NCBI GenBank assembly: GCA_009829735.1
Contig: CM020619.1
Location: 29,724,063-29,788,062, forward strand
DNA: 64,000 nucleotides
Origin: Pyropia yezoensis
Taxonomy: Eukaryota; Rhodophyta; Bangiophyceae; Bangiales; Bangiaceae
Direction of reading: 5' to 3'
Under the pieces are notes generated by a model that saw only the letters and a program-made list of their open reading frames with translations, was not told where the DNA came from and ran no database searches. The position numbers were made by a program, and so were the translations under genes. This document shows positions 1 through 10,399 of the stretch, piece after piece. Numbering within the stretch: position 1 is the stretch's first letter; the number at the start of each line of letters is the position of its first letter.

Positions 1-700
1 CCCCGCAGAGAGCCAGCTGGGGGTGGATCGAGCTGAAGGGGGGGACACAACCCGACCCCCCGAGAGCAACCGTACCCCAACTGAAGGGGCAGGTGCAGGT
101 CGACGTTCCGAGTGAGAACGTCGACGCCCTACTCCTCCAGTTGAGGGGCAGGGGGTGTGGCGGAGGTACGCCGACACCCAGATTAGGGGGCTCACCCACA
201 CGTGAGTCCACCCGTGGAGCACCCTGACCAGGTGGGGGACGACTTTCCCCCACACCTGTTTCGCGTGGAGGGGGCTCCTCTACCCAGTGTCAGGGCAGAG
301 AGCGCACCCCACGGAGAGGGACTGCCTCTCCCGGAGGGCCCCGCCGGACGCGAGTGCAACCCCGGCGTAACCCTGGTGCACGCTAGACGCCAGCGATGCA
401 CCGTACTTTGCATCTCAACTCGGGAATTGCATCCTCCTCTCCCGGTCACTGCGACTCGCCGCTGATTGGACGTCCACCGGGACGGCTGGACTTTTGAGAA
501 GGGGGAAATGTGGGAGATTGGGCCGGAATTCGGTACCAATACTTTGAAGATTCGGGTCAAGTGGACCTGACCGGAAGTCGAAATTCACCCGACCCACGAT
601 GGTGAAACTTCTGACTTCTGGACGGAAATTCGACTAGGACTTCCGACATACTAGAGCAGGGTAATGCTGCTGGTATTTGTTTCTTGGGATTTTTGCACGG
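1..700 (+). mobile_element. Possible 3' end of an LTR retroelement (fossil)
   Basis: A purine-rich tract at about 496-508 (gagaagggggaaa) runs straight into TGTGGGAGATTGG at 509. This is the usual arrangement of a polypurine tract followed by the TG start of a 3' LTR. The DNA before it (1-495) would be internal sequence and the DNA after it LTR, but no second LTR, protein domain or LTR end was recognised. Only a weak fossil call is possible: family unknown, clearly incomplete in this window. Confidence 0.25.
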
Positions 701-1039
701 GAGCCAGACGGATTTCTACGCTTTGAGTTCTTTGCATGTGGAGTGATATGATTGGTTTGTTTGAGGGTTCATTTTCTGAGTGTTTTGAGGGGTTGCGTGA
801 GCGTGTGAGGGTTGATAAGGAGGGACAGCAAGGCGGGGAGGGCCCACCTTGGCTGGCCAAGCAAGAAAACACCGTCTGGCTCCGACACATCTTGTTCGTG
901 CCTTGGTGAGTGGACCCGCTCACCACACGCAAGTTCCGTGTTCGGCTGTGTGGAGGTGCTTGCTTCCGGTGTCCCAAGTTGGGATATCGGCAATACTCCT
1001 CTTCCTTCCCTGACTCGGGGTTGGTGCTTGGGAGTACTG

Positions 1040-1951
1040 CTACAGGGAGGACTCTCCACGGGGATGCACCAGGTGGAAGTCCACCCGCATACGCCCATCG
1101 GACTCCATCGACTCTTGCACCGTGAGGCCTCGAACCCGAGCCACCAAGTCGGACACCGACATGGCGGGCTGACCCGCCGCCACGGCGACGCCGCCACCCA
1201 ACGGGGCAACCCGGGCAGGACCAGGAAGAATCGGGGGCGCCGGGGGACGCACCACCGGCAGAGGGGCCGACGTCGGAGATTGACGAGGCCGAGGAGGAAG
1301 AAGAAGGGCGGGCGCCCGCCCGGAGTAACTCCCGGAGTCAACCGCCATGGGAGAAGGAGCGTCTTGACCGCTCGACACCCGCGGCACCGCAGGTACGGTA
1401 CCGGCGCCGGCACCACCCGTCGGCGTAGCCCCCGCCGCGGAAGGGGAAGGCACTTGGACAGCCTCCGGAGCCGGAGCCCCGGCCGTGCGGACACCCGCAC
1501 CGTCTTGACCCGCCGCACCGGGTGTCGCACCGCCACCACCACCCGCGTCAACGTCGGGACCGCCTCGAGGAGTCACCGCCCGGACACCCGGACCACCTTG
1601 ACCAGCCGGAGTCGGCTGCGGGTCGCCGCCTCCGCCGCAGGGCGGACCATCTTGAGGTAGCTGCGGTGAGCCGGCACCGGCACCAGGCTCCATCCGGGCA
1701 GCCGGCAGAGAGGGGGTAGAAACCGCCACGCGCGGTTGACCGCCGGGCTGACCTCCGGCCGACGGCACCGTCGTGCCGCTGCACACGGACGACAGTCCTC
1801 CGGCCGACAGACGGACGGACACCGCAGGCTCGTCGTCGTCAGACGAGCTCACCCCGTAACGCGCGGCGTCGGGACCGACAGGCGCGTCGTCCTCCATCTC
1901 CTCCCCGATCAGGAGGTCTTCCTCCTCTTCAAGCACCTGGGGATAGGACAT
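1040..1951 (-). CDS. Unrecognised Pro/Gly/Ala-rich protein, acidic N-terminus
   Basis: An open frame of about 303 residues from an ATG at 1951 (MSYPQVLEEEEDLL...). Residues 8-25 are strongly acidic, residues 40-250 are low-complexity Gly/Pro/Ala/Thr, and the last 40 residues (VSDLVARVRGLTVQESMES...) look more ordered. No family is recognised. Its position among repeat-like DNA makes a structural protein of a mobile element possible, but no zinc knuckle or protease motif is visible. It could also be a chance frame in GC-rich DNA. Confidence 0.25.
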   Translation of the reverse strand: MSYPQVLEEEEDLLIGEEMEDDAPVGPDAARYGVSSSDDDEPAVSVRLSAGGLSSVCSGTTVPSAGGQPGGQPRVAVSTPSLPAARMEPGAGAGSPQLPQDGPPCGGGGDPQPTPAGQGGPGVRAVTPRGGPDVDAGGGGGATPGAAGQDGAGVRTAGAPAPEAVQVPSPSAAGATPTGGAGAGTVPAVPRVSSGQDAPSPMAVDSGSYSGRAPALLLPPRPRQSPTSAPLPVVRPPAPPILPGPARVAPLGGGVAVAAGQPAMSVSDLVARVRGLTVQESMESDGRMRVDFHLVHPRGESSL

Positions 1952-1981
1952 GATAACGGGTGCGGAGTCCCCCGCGCCCAC

Positions 1982-2889
1982 AAGCCGTCGACGGCTACGA
2001 CCCGGTACGGTGGGTTAACCGGGACGAGCCAGGGAAGCGCGGGCACCCGCGCTTATGACCACAAACGGCCACGAGAAGCGCCGCAGGCACGCGGGTCGAC
2101 CCGCGCCCCACGGGGCTACGACCGCGCTCCACCCAGGCACCTGGCAGGACGGGGCTACCCCCACACCCGGGGTAAGCAAGGGGGGTCACCCCCAACCGAC
2201 CCCACTCAACGCGGGCAGCCCCCGCCCCCCACTCAATCGTCCACACGAGAGGGGCCCCCCTACCACCAGGCACCTGGTGGCGGATCCGCTTGCACCACCC
2301 CTCAGAGGGGGGTCGTGAACAGCAACCCGCATCGGGAATTTAACGGTCCGGAAAACGAATCGTGTGTGTGTACCACACAAAGGGGGGCACCCCCCTCAGA
2401 CAACCTCGAAAAGGGGTGTCTGTCGCGACGGGGCGCAAAGCCCCACCCGACTGGTAAACGGTCACGCGACCCACTTACATTCGGTAACCCGAATGCAACT
2501 CGACCCGAGGACGGGCCGAATCTAAGGGGGGGATATGTAGCAATATGGTTGTCCGTATTGTGACCCTAATATTAGGGGGGCTACTTCTAATCCTTAACTT
2601 TCAATTTGAGAGTCCGTACTGGTCACGGTATCTATAAGTTACGTATGACCAGAGGGACTTGCATCTTGGGGTGGAGGGTAGTTAGTAGTGTCTCCGAGGG
2701 TTTATAACGAGGGGGCCGGTGGCGAATCCACCGCCGGCCAAGGTAGAACAACAAACCCCTCCCATTTGGGCTCCCATCTTGGTCCCGTGGCTTGCGCTCC
2801 AAGGACAGCAACCTTGGCCTCCCGGTGACGTTGGTGCCGATCCCCCTTGGTGAGTGTTCCCTGAGAGTGGACGTGCGACGGATTCCTAT
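1982..2889. other. Gene-free stretch, repeat-like
   Basis: No convincing gene. GC-rich C-runs to about 2500 give way to a less GC-rich tract. A G-rich run followed by TGTAGCAATATGG at about 2536 again resembles a polypurine tract followed by an LTR start, but no partner repeat was found. Confidence 0.3.
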
Positions 2890-3257
2890 TGTGCTACACC
2901 ATCTTCCACCACCTGGTGGCCGACTTTGGGGCCTCTGATGGGGCGTGGCTGCAAGAAGATCTGGCGCCCTGCCACGCATCCAAGAGCAGCAAGGCTGAGA
3001 AGGATGACCTGGGCCTGAGGGTCCTGCCGTGGGTGGGGCACAGCCCGGACCTCAATCCCATTGAGAACGCTTGGGGGGAGCTGGACCGTCGCCTGCGGGG
3101 GCGCAAGGTCGCCCCTAAGAACAAGGATGAGCTTTGGGCCGCGCTCTGTGAGGAGTGGGACGCCATGCCGGCGGAGTTCTTCACGGCTCTTGTTGCTTCA
3201 ATGCCTCGTCGTGTGGCCGCTGTGTTGGCCGCGAAGGGGAGTGGGATTAAGTATTGA
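2890..3257 (+). pseudogene. Tc1/mariner (DD34E) transposase C-terminal fragment
   Basis: About 120 residues match the C-terminal half of Tc1-type transposases (DDE_3 endonuclease). The second catalytic Asp lies in LQEDLAPCH, and the Glu lies in SPDLNPIENAWGEL exactly 34 residues later, so the DD34E spacing is intact. The tail PRRVAAVLAAKGSGIKY is the usual Tc1 C-terminus (SMPRR...AKGG..KY) and ends at a natural stop at 3255-3257. The first catalytic Asp and the paired helix-turn-helix N-terminal half are absent: similarity begins at about 2890. No terminal inverted repeats were found. This is a 5'-truncated remnant of a DNA transposon. The clean open frame suggests it is not very old. Confidence 0.8.
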
Positions 3258-3949
3258 TGTGAAGGCGAGGTGGGGGGAGGGTGAGGGTGGCCGTGGACCC
3301 ATGAGCTTTTTTTTGTTGTAGCGGTGGGGGCGGGGGGGGGGAGGGGGGGGGGGTGTCGGTGCCTCCTTTCGCCAAGCCGCAGCCGCTGCCTGCAAATCGG
3401 AGCTCCATGGAGATGGTTGGATCCGTGACAAAATCCCTTCGAAAATTGGACGTGCCAAGTGGACAAACGATATTGGACGGGGACTGTACTCGGTTTTAGA
3501 CCCACTGCGCTGTGTGCGAGGAGTAGGGTCGGGGAGGTGCACAGCGCGCACAGTCTGTGGCGACGGGTGAGCGACTGAGAGTCAATTTTTTGGTCGAAAG
3601 CCAAGACGTGGCAACTGCAATGGAAAACGCCATTTCGCCTCTTAACTGGGTGTGGGGGGGCTCGGACTTGGACCGAAACTCATCCGAGCCCAAGATCCGC
3701 GGATGCGCGAAGCGCCGCTGCGACGCAACCCCTCTGAAGGGCCCTGTGGCGTGGGGACATAATTGGTGACTAGCTTCTTGTCTCCAATTCTCTATGAGCC
3801 ACTGAGCAGGTCACTGGGGAGCGTTGCCTTGTCGCTCGTCTCTTGTTCTTCACTCAACGTCAGGACGGTAGCGTCCCCACGGCGCCCTCCGGACCCCCCG
3901 CCCCCACCTTCACCCCACAGGCCAACACTTCACACCGTCCATTGCCACC
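3258..3949. other. Intergenic region upstream of methyltransferase
   Basis: No gene seen. It holds a G-rich tract at about 3326-3355 and a 27-bp motif at 3628-3654 that recurs with one mismatch at 63529-63555. The last 80 bases before the ATG at 3950 are C-rich leader-like DNA. Confidence 0.4.
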
Positions 3950-5242
3950 ATGGCTGCTTTTTTGGCCCCTGCTGGCCCCTGCCATCCGTGCTTTCCCACT
4001 GCCGCCCGCCGCGTGGGCGGTGGCCGCCCGACAGTGCGGCGGCCCGCCGCCGCCGCTGCGGGGCGGCGGTGGAGAGCGAGCGCCCCCTCCCCCTCCACGC
4101 AGCCGCCGTCTTCATCGTCTTCAACACTGCCAGCGGCAGCGGCAGCGGCCGCGGGGCCTGTGCCGACGGCGGCCGGGGCCCTCCCCCCCCCCCTGGCGTC
4201 GGATGAAATCCCCCCCTGGGCGGGCACCACCCTCCTCTCCCGCACGGTCAGTGCGCTCATCCGGATCCCCCCCGTCTACGCGCTCATGGCGGGTCAGGCC
4301 AAGGCGGTGCTCGTCCGCACAGCCGAGCGGCGGGGCATCCCTTGGGCCGCCACCCGGGACACCATCCTGGGGACGGTGGGGGCGACCGGCGGCGACGGCG
4401 GCGGCGCCGCCCTGGCCGCCGTCACGGACCCAGCGGTGGAATACCCCGACTACTACCTCCGCCCCTTTCACGCCTACCCCGATGGGAACCTGTGCTGGGA
4501 GGCGGCGGCCGAGGCGGAGCCCGCCACACTCGTCGTGGGCGTCCGTACCTTCCCAGACCAGCCGCTGACACCGGCCGCCGCCTTTGACCGCCTCCGCGCC
4601 GCCGTGTACGAGACGGTGATGGGGGCGCTGGACGGGCCGGGCGGCCTCGGCACCCGTCACCTGGGCCTGGTCGTGGACGTGGGGTGTGGTGTCGGGCTGG
4701 GCACTCTGGCCCTGCGGTCGTACCTGCTCGACGTGCGCGCAGGCACGGCCGACACGGCCTCCTCCTCCGCCTCCCCCTCGCCCACCCTCCCCGACTTGCA
4801 GGTGGTGGGCGTGGACCTGTCCCCCCACATGCTCGCCGTCGCCACCACCCGCGCAGCCGCACCCGGTGTCACGTACCGCCACGGCCGCGCCGAGGCGCTG
4901 CCCGTCCCGCCGGGCACGGCCGGGCTGGTGGCCCTCCAGTTCCTCATCCACGAGATGCCCGCCGCCGCGATTGCCGCCTCCCTTGCCGGCGCGTACGCGG
5001 CACTGGCACCGGGTGGGGTGCTGTGTGTGCTCGACAACAACCCCGCATCGCTGACGCTCCGCCGCATGAAGCCGACGCTCTACTCGCTGATGAAGAGCAC
5101 CGAGCCCCACTCGGACGAGTACTACCCGTTTGATGTGGAGGTGGCCGCCGCCGCGGCGGGCTTTGTCCGCGTCGAGACCGTCGCGACGGACCACCGCCAC
5201 CGGACGGTGACGGCGGTCAAGCCAGGACTGGGGGGGTTGTGA
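3950..5242 (+). CDS. Class I SAM-dependent methyltransferase, probably organelle-targeted
   Basis: A 430-residue intronless gene starting in an ideal context (GCCACCATGG). Residues 1-80 are Ala/Arg/Ser/Pro-rich and basic, like a plastid or mitochondrial transit peptide. A conserved pre-domain follows (TDPAVEYPDYYLRPFHAYPD, then NLCWEAA) that resembles plant and algal plastid methyltransferases. The SAM-binding motif I is LVVDVGCGVGLGTLAL near residue 240. The acidic end of strand 2 is VVGVDLSPHML near 285, followed by GRAEALPVP and QFLIHEMP (motifs II-III) typical of Methyltransf_11/25 folds. A C-terminal section (MKPTLYSLMKSTEP, then HSDEYYPFDVE) probably covers the acceptor site. The substrate cannot be told from sequence. 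Confidence 0.85.
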   Translation: MAAFLAPAGPCHPCFPTAARRVGGGRPTVRRPAAAAAGRRWRASAPSPSTQPPSSSSSTLPAAAAAAAGPVPTAAGALPPPLASDEIPPWAGTTLLSRTVSALIRIPPVYALMAGQAKAVLVRTAERRGIPWAATRDTILGTVGATGGDGGGAALAAVTDPAVEYPDYYLRPFHAYPDGNLCWEAAAEAEPATLVVGVRTFPDQPLTPAAAFDRLRAAVYETVMGALDGPGGLGTRHLGLVVDVGCGVGLGTLALRSYLLDVRAGTADTASSSASPSPTLPDLQVVGVDLSPHMLAVATTRAAAPGVTYRHGRAEALPVPPGTAGLVALQFLIHEMPAAAIAASLAGAYAALAPGGVLCVLDNNPASLTLRRMKPTLYSLMKSTEPHSDEYYPFDVEVAAAAAGFVRVETVATDHRHRTVTAVKPGLGGL

Positions 5243-5825
5243 CGACGCGGAGGCGGGTGGGGAACGGAGCAGGGGGAACGAGCGGGGAGTTGAATTTTTT
5301 TTGAGCTGGGAGAAGAGATAGCCAGGCGGATGGGCTGGCGGGAGAGCGGTCGGGTGGGAGGGGTTTGCGGGCGGCGAGCTGGTAGTAGGTGGTGGGGCTG
5401 ACGAGGGGCAGCTGCCGGCGAGAGCGGGGGAGAGCGTAGCCCCCGCTGTTGACGTCGTCGGCGGCCCAGCCGGCGGAGACAGCTGCAGCCCCTCGCTCGT
5501 CGGCGGCAGGGCGACGAGCGTCCTCCCCCTGGAAGTAGGTCTTCAGCGCCCTGACCCTGCATCCCTCTTTCCCTCCCTAAAATATGTCTTCTTTTTTTGT
5601 TTCTCTCGTGGGCGGCCAATCGCATGAACGGGCTGAATACCTACACCGCCTTGGACCCAATGAGTGGGGCCCTGCCGCAGGTCGCTGACAAGAAGCTCCT
5701 CAGGCCTGGTCACGCCCCGCCCCTACAGTCACTGTCCCGCGGCAGCGGGCAGCCCCGTTCGTGCCCGCCGCTCCCCTCCCCTCCCCTCCCCTTCCCCGCC
5801 CCCCACCCCCTCTGCCACCGCCGTT
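5243..5825. other. Intergenic region and leader of the K+ channel gene
   Basis: No gene recognised between the two plus-strand genes. The last 70 bases before 5826 are nearly pure C/T, like the leaders of other genes here. An in-frame extension reaches back to 5664, so a longer N-terminus is possible. Confidence 0.4.
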
Positions 5826-7316
5826 ATGGCCGCCGCCCGTTTCCCTGGCAGCAGCAGCCATCCCCGGCGGGCCGCCGCGTCCCTGGCCATGGCGTTTGCG
5901 CCGCCCGTGACGGGGGGGGGTGGTGGCCGCCGCCGCCGCGCCGCCGCGTCGGCCGCCGTCACTGCCCCCGCCGCCGCTGCCCCCGCCGCCACTGCCGCCG
6001 CCGCCGCTCAGCCGCCGACTCGGCCGTGGCGCTCGGGCGGACGCCGGGAGCTGGGCCCCCCCTGGCGTCGGCCGGCGGTGGCGGCGTGGCCGGCGGGCCT
6101 GGCGTGGCCGGGCGGCCACCCCTGTCGCCATCACCCTTCCCCCGCCGCAGCCGCCGGCGCCGCCGCTTGCGGCCGCACTCCCCCAGTCGCTACCGCCGCG
6201 CCCGGTGGTTCCGCGCCGGGGGCGGGGGTGGGGGCGGGGGCGGTGCCGTCGCCCCCCCGTCCCCCTCCCCCTCCCCCCCCCCCTGCCGCTCGGGGGCGTT
6301 CGGGCTGGGCGTGGCGGGCACTGTGGCGGTGGCGCCCTCCTCCGGTTGCAGTGGCGGTGGCGGGTGTGGCGGCGCACCTGCTGGCAGGCGCGGCGCTGTA
6401 CCTCCACTTTGCGCCGCCCGTGGCGGTGGCGTCGGCGGCGGCAGCGGCGACGGCGGCGGCGGCCGGGCGGCCAACCTTCCTCGACGCCCTCTACTGGGCC
6501 GTCTGCACGGCCACGACGGTGGGATACGGGGACTTTGTGGGCACCACCGCCGCGTCCAAGCTGTTTGTGTGCGCGTATGTGCTGGTGAGTGTTGGTGCCG
6601 TCGGCGGGCTGCTCAGCAGCCTCGTCGACCGCGTGGCGGACCGTCAGCAGCGGCTGCTGATGGCGGCCGCCGCTGCCGCGGCGCGCCTGTCGCCGGCCGC
6701 GGCAGCGGCGGCGGCGGCCGCGGCTGCCAAGGCCGACGGCCTTGCGCCAGACGGGCGGGGGGACACTCCCGCCGACGCAGCCGGCGTCGAGTGGGGCACC
6801 GCCCACGTGCGTGCCCTGCGGCGGGGCTTTGTCTCCTCTGCGCTGGCACTGGGCCTGACCCTCTCCCTCGGCGGGCTGGTGTATGGCCACCTGCTGTCGC
6901 TGTCTGCGCTTGACACCTTCTATTTTCTGGTCGTCACAGCGAGCACCACCGGGTACGGGGACATGGTGCCCGCGTCAGCGGCGGGTAAAGCGTTTGCGGT
7001 GGGGTGGTTGCTGGTGGCGTCGCTCGGCTTTGCCCGCACCGTCGCGGACGGCGTCGAGTGGCGGCTGGGAGTGGCGCAGGCGCGGCTGCGGGCGCGGCTG
7101 CTCGCCGACCGGATGAGCCGGGGGGACTTCACGGCCGCCGACGCGGATGGGGACGGGCAGATTGATGAGGTGGAGTACCTCACCGCCGTGCTGGTGGGGC
7201 TCGGCAAGACCACCCGCGCGGACGTGACGGCCATCCGCCGGCGATTTGCGGAGCTCGATGCGGACGGGAGTGGGGGGATTGATGCCAAGGAGGTGGCACT
7301 GTACGATGACCACTGA
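5826..7316 (+). CDS. TPK: Two-pore K+ channel (TPK/KCO type) with two EF hands
   Basis: A 496-residue intronless gene. Residues 1-170 are Ala/Pro/Gly/Arg-rich, possibly targeting sequence. Next come M1 (PVAVAVAGVAAHLLAGAALY), pore 1 with the selectivity filter TTVGYGD near residue 230, and M2 (LFVCAYVLVSVGAVGG). An Ala-rich linker leads to M3 (SSALALGLTLSLGGLVYG), pore 2 with STTGYGD near 373, and M4 (AFAVGWLLVASLGFA). The C-terminal tail has two canonical EF loops, DADGDGQIDEVE near 438 and DADGSGGIDAKE near 477. That is the plant/algal TPK plan: a K+-selective dimeric channel of vacuole or thylakoid, gated by cytosolic or stromal Ca2+. The start at 5826 has good context (gccgttATGGCC) after a C/T leader; an ATG at 5664 would add 54 residues. 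Confidence 0.9.
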   Translation: MAAARFPGSSSHPRRAAASLAMAFAPPVTGGGGGRRRRAAASAAVTAPAAAAPAATAAAAAQPPTRPWRSGGRRELGPPWRRPAVAAWPAGLAWPGGHPCRHHPSPAAAAGAAACGRTPPVATAAPGGSAPGAGVGAGAVPSPPRPPPPPPPPAARGRSGWAWRALWRWRPPPVAVAVAGVAAHLLAGAALYLHFAPPVAVASAAAAATAAAAGRPTFLDALYWAVCTATTVGYGDFVGTTAASKLFVCAYVLVSVGAVGGLLSSLVDRVADRQQRLLMAAAAAAARLSPAAAAAAAAAAAKADGLAPDGRGDTPADAAGVEWGTAHVRALRRGFVSSALALGLTLSLGGLVYGHLLSLSALDTFYFLVVTASTTGYGDMVPASAAGKAFAVGWLLVASLGFARTVADGVEWRLGVAQARLRARLLADRMSRGDFTAADADGDGQIDEVEYLTAVLVGLGKTTRADVTAIRRRFAELDADGSGGIDAKEVALYDDH

Positions 7317-7897
7317 TGTCTTGTGGCGGGGGGGTCAGGTTGTCTCCTCCTTGGCTGCAGTCATGTGGTGGCGCCGGCCGCCGGTATGGTGTGGGGACCG
7401 GCGTCGGGGTCGTACTTTTAGTGGGAGGCGGGCGGCGGCTGAACTGGGTCATGTCCCCACGTATGCCGCCGGTTGGTGCAGGGGCCACCGTGAACGTAGA
7501 CGCACCTCGCTAGGACGCCCAGACGCCAAGCAGGGCCAAACTCTACTGCGGCGCTCGGGGGCTGGCGAATCCCGTGAAGCGCTGTGTCCACCCATCAGCT
7601 GTCCACCACTGCCACAGATCCACCCGGGGAGCGTTCTTTGAGCGGTCTTGCCACGATGTGAGTCCCGGCGTGGGAAGGGGGCAAGTGCAGCAAGAAGTGT
7701 TTTCGCAATAAAAAAGAGAACGAGCCAACATGGTGCCACCCACCTGTCCCGCACCACGGGAGGCATATCAGACCGCAGTCAATTCACAGCGAAGGGAGCC
7801 AGGAGACGAACAAGACCTTTCGCAGCAGCTGGCCATCCCGTACAGGAGCGGTCCAACGGCAGCCCACGGCGGCGACCCCACCTAATGAGCCTGCAGA
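7317..7897. other. Convergent 3' intergenic region
   Basis: It lies between the 3' ends of the K+ channel (+) and phosphomannomutase (-). AATAAA at about 7706 is a possible poly(A) signal for the plus-strand gene. No other gene is seen. Confidence 0.4.
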
Positions 7898-9639
7898 TCA
7901 GAAGAAGAGCTCCTTGCAGATCTTCATCGTCTCGGCTGGGTCCTTGACAGTGTGCCCCACCGTCCGGTCGCTCATAAAGATCTCATGGTCGTTGCCACCC
8001 GGGTGCGTCTTGTCGCCAAAAAAGTGGATGGTCGGGATGTGCTCGACGTAGCGCAGCGCAAACGTCTTGTCCCAGCCTTCAGGGAAGACGTCAAAGCTGA
8101 TCTGGCCGCCAATGGAGTAGCGCAGCTTGTAGTCCGCAAACTCCTTCTGCAGCACCTCCACAAACGCCTTGCGCACTCCCGCCTTGTTGTCATACTCTTC
8201 AAACGCGCAGCGCTCCTGCTGGCTGCAGTTCCGCCCAATAGGGCTGACGTTGAGCATGCCCTTGCGGAACTCGATGAAAGTGCCCCGCTTGACGGGGATG
8301 TCCAGCTTGGCCACGTAAGCCAGCACAAAGTTGAGGAGCTTCTGGAGCTTGGCCTCGCCCAGATGGTCCACCAGGCTCACCTCAGCGATCAGGTCCTTGC
8401 CCTTGTACGCAACCAGGCCATTCTCCGAGAAGGTGTAGTCAAACATGTCCAGCACCCCCGCGCCTGTTCAAACGACCACCACACACAGAAAGAAAGGGGC
8501 CAAAACGTGAACTAGAAACGCAGGGACGCGCAAGACACGTCAGAAAGATCCGCAGGAGGGCAGCAGCGATAGCAGGGCGGGACGGAGAGCGTTCGCCAGC
8601 GTCCCCACAACATCCCTGGTGGACAGGTTGCGTTCCCCCTCGAGGACCGAATAGGCACAGCAACCCACCCGCAGCCGCAACGTACCCAGCTGCTCGCGCT
8701 GCTTGACCAGGTCCGAGCCCCCAACCATTCCTGCCCCACCGTGATCGGCACGACCATCATCACGCACAACAGGAGCTCAAAAAGCCGTCTCCAGCCCAGA
8801 ACACGTCAGCGTCGCAACTAAAGCGCGCATAATGTCGCGTGCTCCCACATCCCGCCCCACGCGCGTCCACAGGGAAGCGGAACTCCTCTCCGCCGAGCTC
8901 CCCACCCCCCACTTCCAGCCCACCAATCCCCCCCCTCCCCCCCCCCTCCCAAGCCCCCATTCGACAGGGCACAAACTCGCTACCACGTCATGGCTACAAC
9001 CCGCTGGCGGCCAGCACGTACCCACCAAAATCTTGGTGCGCAGCTCCTTCAGAAAGTCCAGCGTCTCTTGGCTCGCCTCCTGTGGCGCCGCCAGCCGTCG
9101 GTGGCCACGGCGGCGAGTAGGCAGCCAAAAAGATCCACCGGTCGCGGCGTGCGTAGCAGAGGCGGCGCTGCAGCGTCAGCAACTGATGCCGAACAGCGAA
9201 AATAGTGAAGGAAACTCGCCAGCTGCCCTCCCCTGCATACCGTGGCGAAACGCAGCACGGTGCTCCAACCTCTCCCTCCCCCCCTTGACATCCGTCGCAC
9301 TCGCCTCGGCAACCCAAACCTCCTCGACCGCCCACCCCGCGCCCATCTCCCCTCGCGTCCCACCCGTCACAACATTCCCCCCGTCGCTGAGACCCGCCGT
9401 CCCCCAGCGCGACACGCCCCTGCCAGCCAGCCTCGCAGTGACCGTCCCCCCCACGGTGCCGAAGTCCACAATGTGTGGTCCAGCGTAACATCCCTCTGCT
9501 ACGGTTCTCCGCCCCCCACCTCCCCCAACCCCCCCTTCCGTCATCTCTTCGCGTGAGGCCAGCAGCATACCAGCCGGGGCTTCGTGAGGGTGCCATCCAC
9601 GTCAAAGAGGGCAATCACGTCAGTCTTCTTGGCCGCCAT
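7898..9639 (-). CDS. PMM: Phosphomannomutase (eukaryotic PMM, HAD family), four exons
   Basis: It converts mannose-6-phosphate to mannose-1-phosphate for GDP-mannose synthesis (glycans, cell-wall mannans). Proposed structure: complement(join(7898..8463, 8686..8730, 9022..9079, 9571..9639)), 245 residues, the length of human PMM2 (246). Exon 1 encodes [18 protein letters not shown] with the catalytic DVDGT Asp pair. Exon 2 encodes [20 protein letters not shown], and exon 3 [14 protein letters not shown]. Exon 4 carries [33 protein letters not shown] (substrate Arg), [17 protein letters not shown] and [16 protein letters not shown] (Mg2+/phosphate loop). All three introns are GT-AG (donors GTATGC, GTACGT, GTACGT), and the joined frame gives the family sequence without gaps. 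Introns are unusual in this window, where most genes have none. Confidence 0.95.
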
Positions 9640-10399
9640 GGTGACCGGCACGCCCGACGACAACGACAAGGACGGTGGCGACGACTGAGATGGGACACCG
9701 AAAGCGTTGGTGGCGGTGGATGTAGGCGGCCCGGACGACAAGGCAGCAGAAGTAGCGTGGGCAGCGGCAGCAGCAGCAGCAGCGTTGGCGGTGCGGGTGC
9801 AAGTGCCGGGGCGGAATACGGGCGGGCGGCGCGGGAGGCGGTGGTCCACCCCCGCCACGCCGTGCCCGCCGGGGCGATGCGGCCACGCCAGCCCCCCCCA
9901 CGCAAACGCCAGCGGCAGATGGCGGCGCGTTGTGTAAGCAGCTCCGCAATGTAGCGCACGCCCCCCCACCCCACAGCACCCCTCTTTCATCACCTGCCCA
10001 GACCCCAACTGCAGTGGGGAGATGGCGGCCGCAGTCACGGGATTGGTGCCGCCCCTCCCCCTCCTTTTATCGCGCGGCGTGCCAGCCTGGACAGTCGGGG
10101 CGGACGCGGCAGGCGGATTACGGGGGGGGGGGGGCTGCGGGAATTCTCCGGCGCGCGCTCGACGAAAATAGCCGCGCAGCCTCTGTGGGGTGGGCTCAGG
10201 GGGTCTCAAGGGGCGCACATGGGGCTCATGCGTGTCCTGAACTGTGCCTTTCGCGGCGGCGGGGAACATGATCAGAGGAAATACATCAACACCGCCCCAT
10301 CGGAAGAGCGCTCACACCTGTACATACTGTACGGGAGCGTCTCGCCCACTCCCACCGCCCCCACCCCCACCCTCCCCGCTCTGTCGAAACGTCAGACGT
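9640..10399. other. Intergenic region between PMM and the ataxin-10-like gene
   Basis: Both flanking genes are on the minus strand, so this holds the PMM promoter and the 3' region of neither other recognised gene. A G-run lies at about 10120-10132. No gene recognised. Confidence 0.35.
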
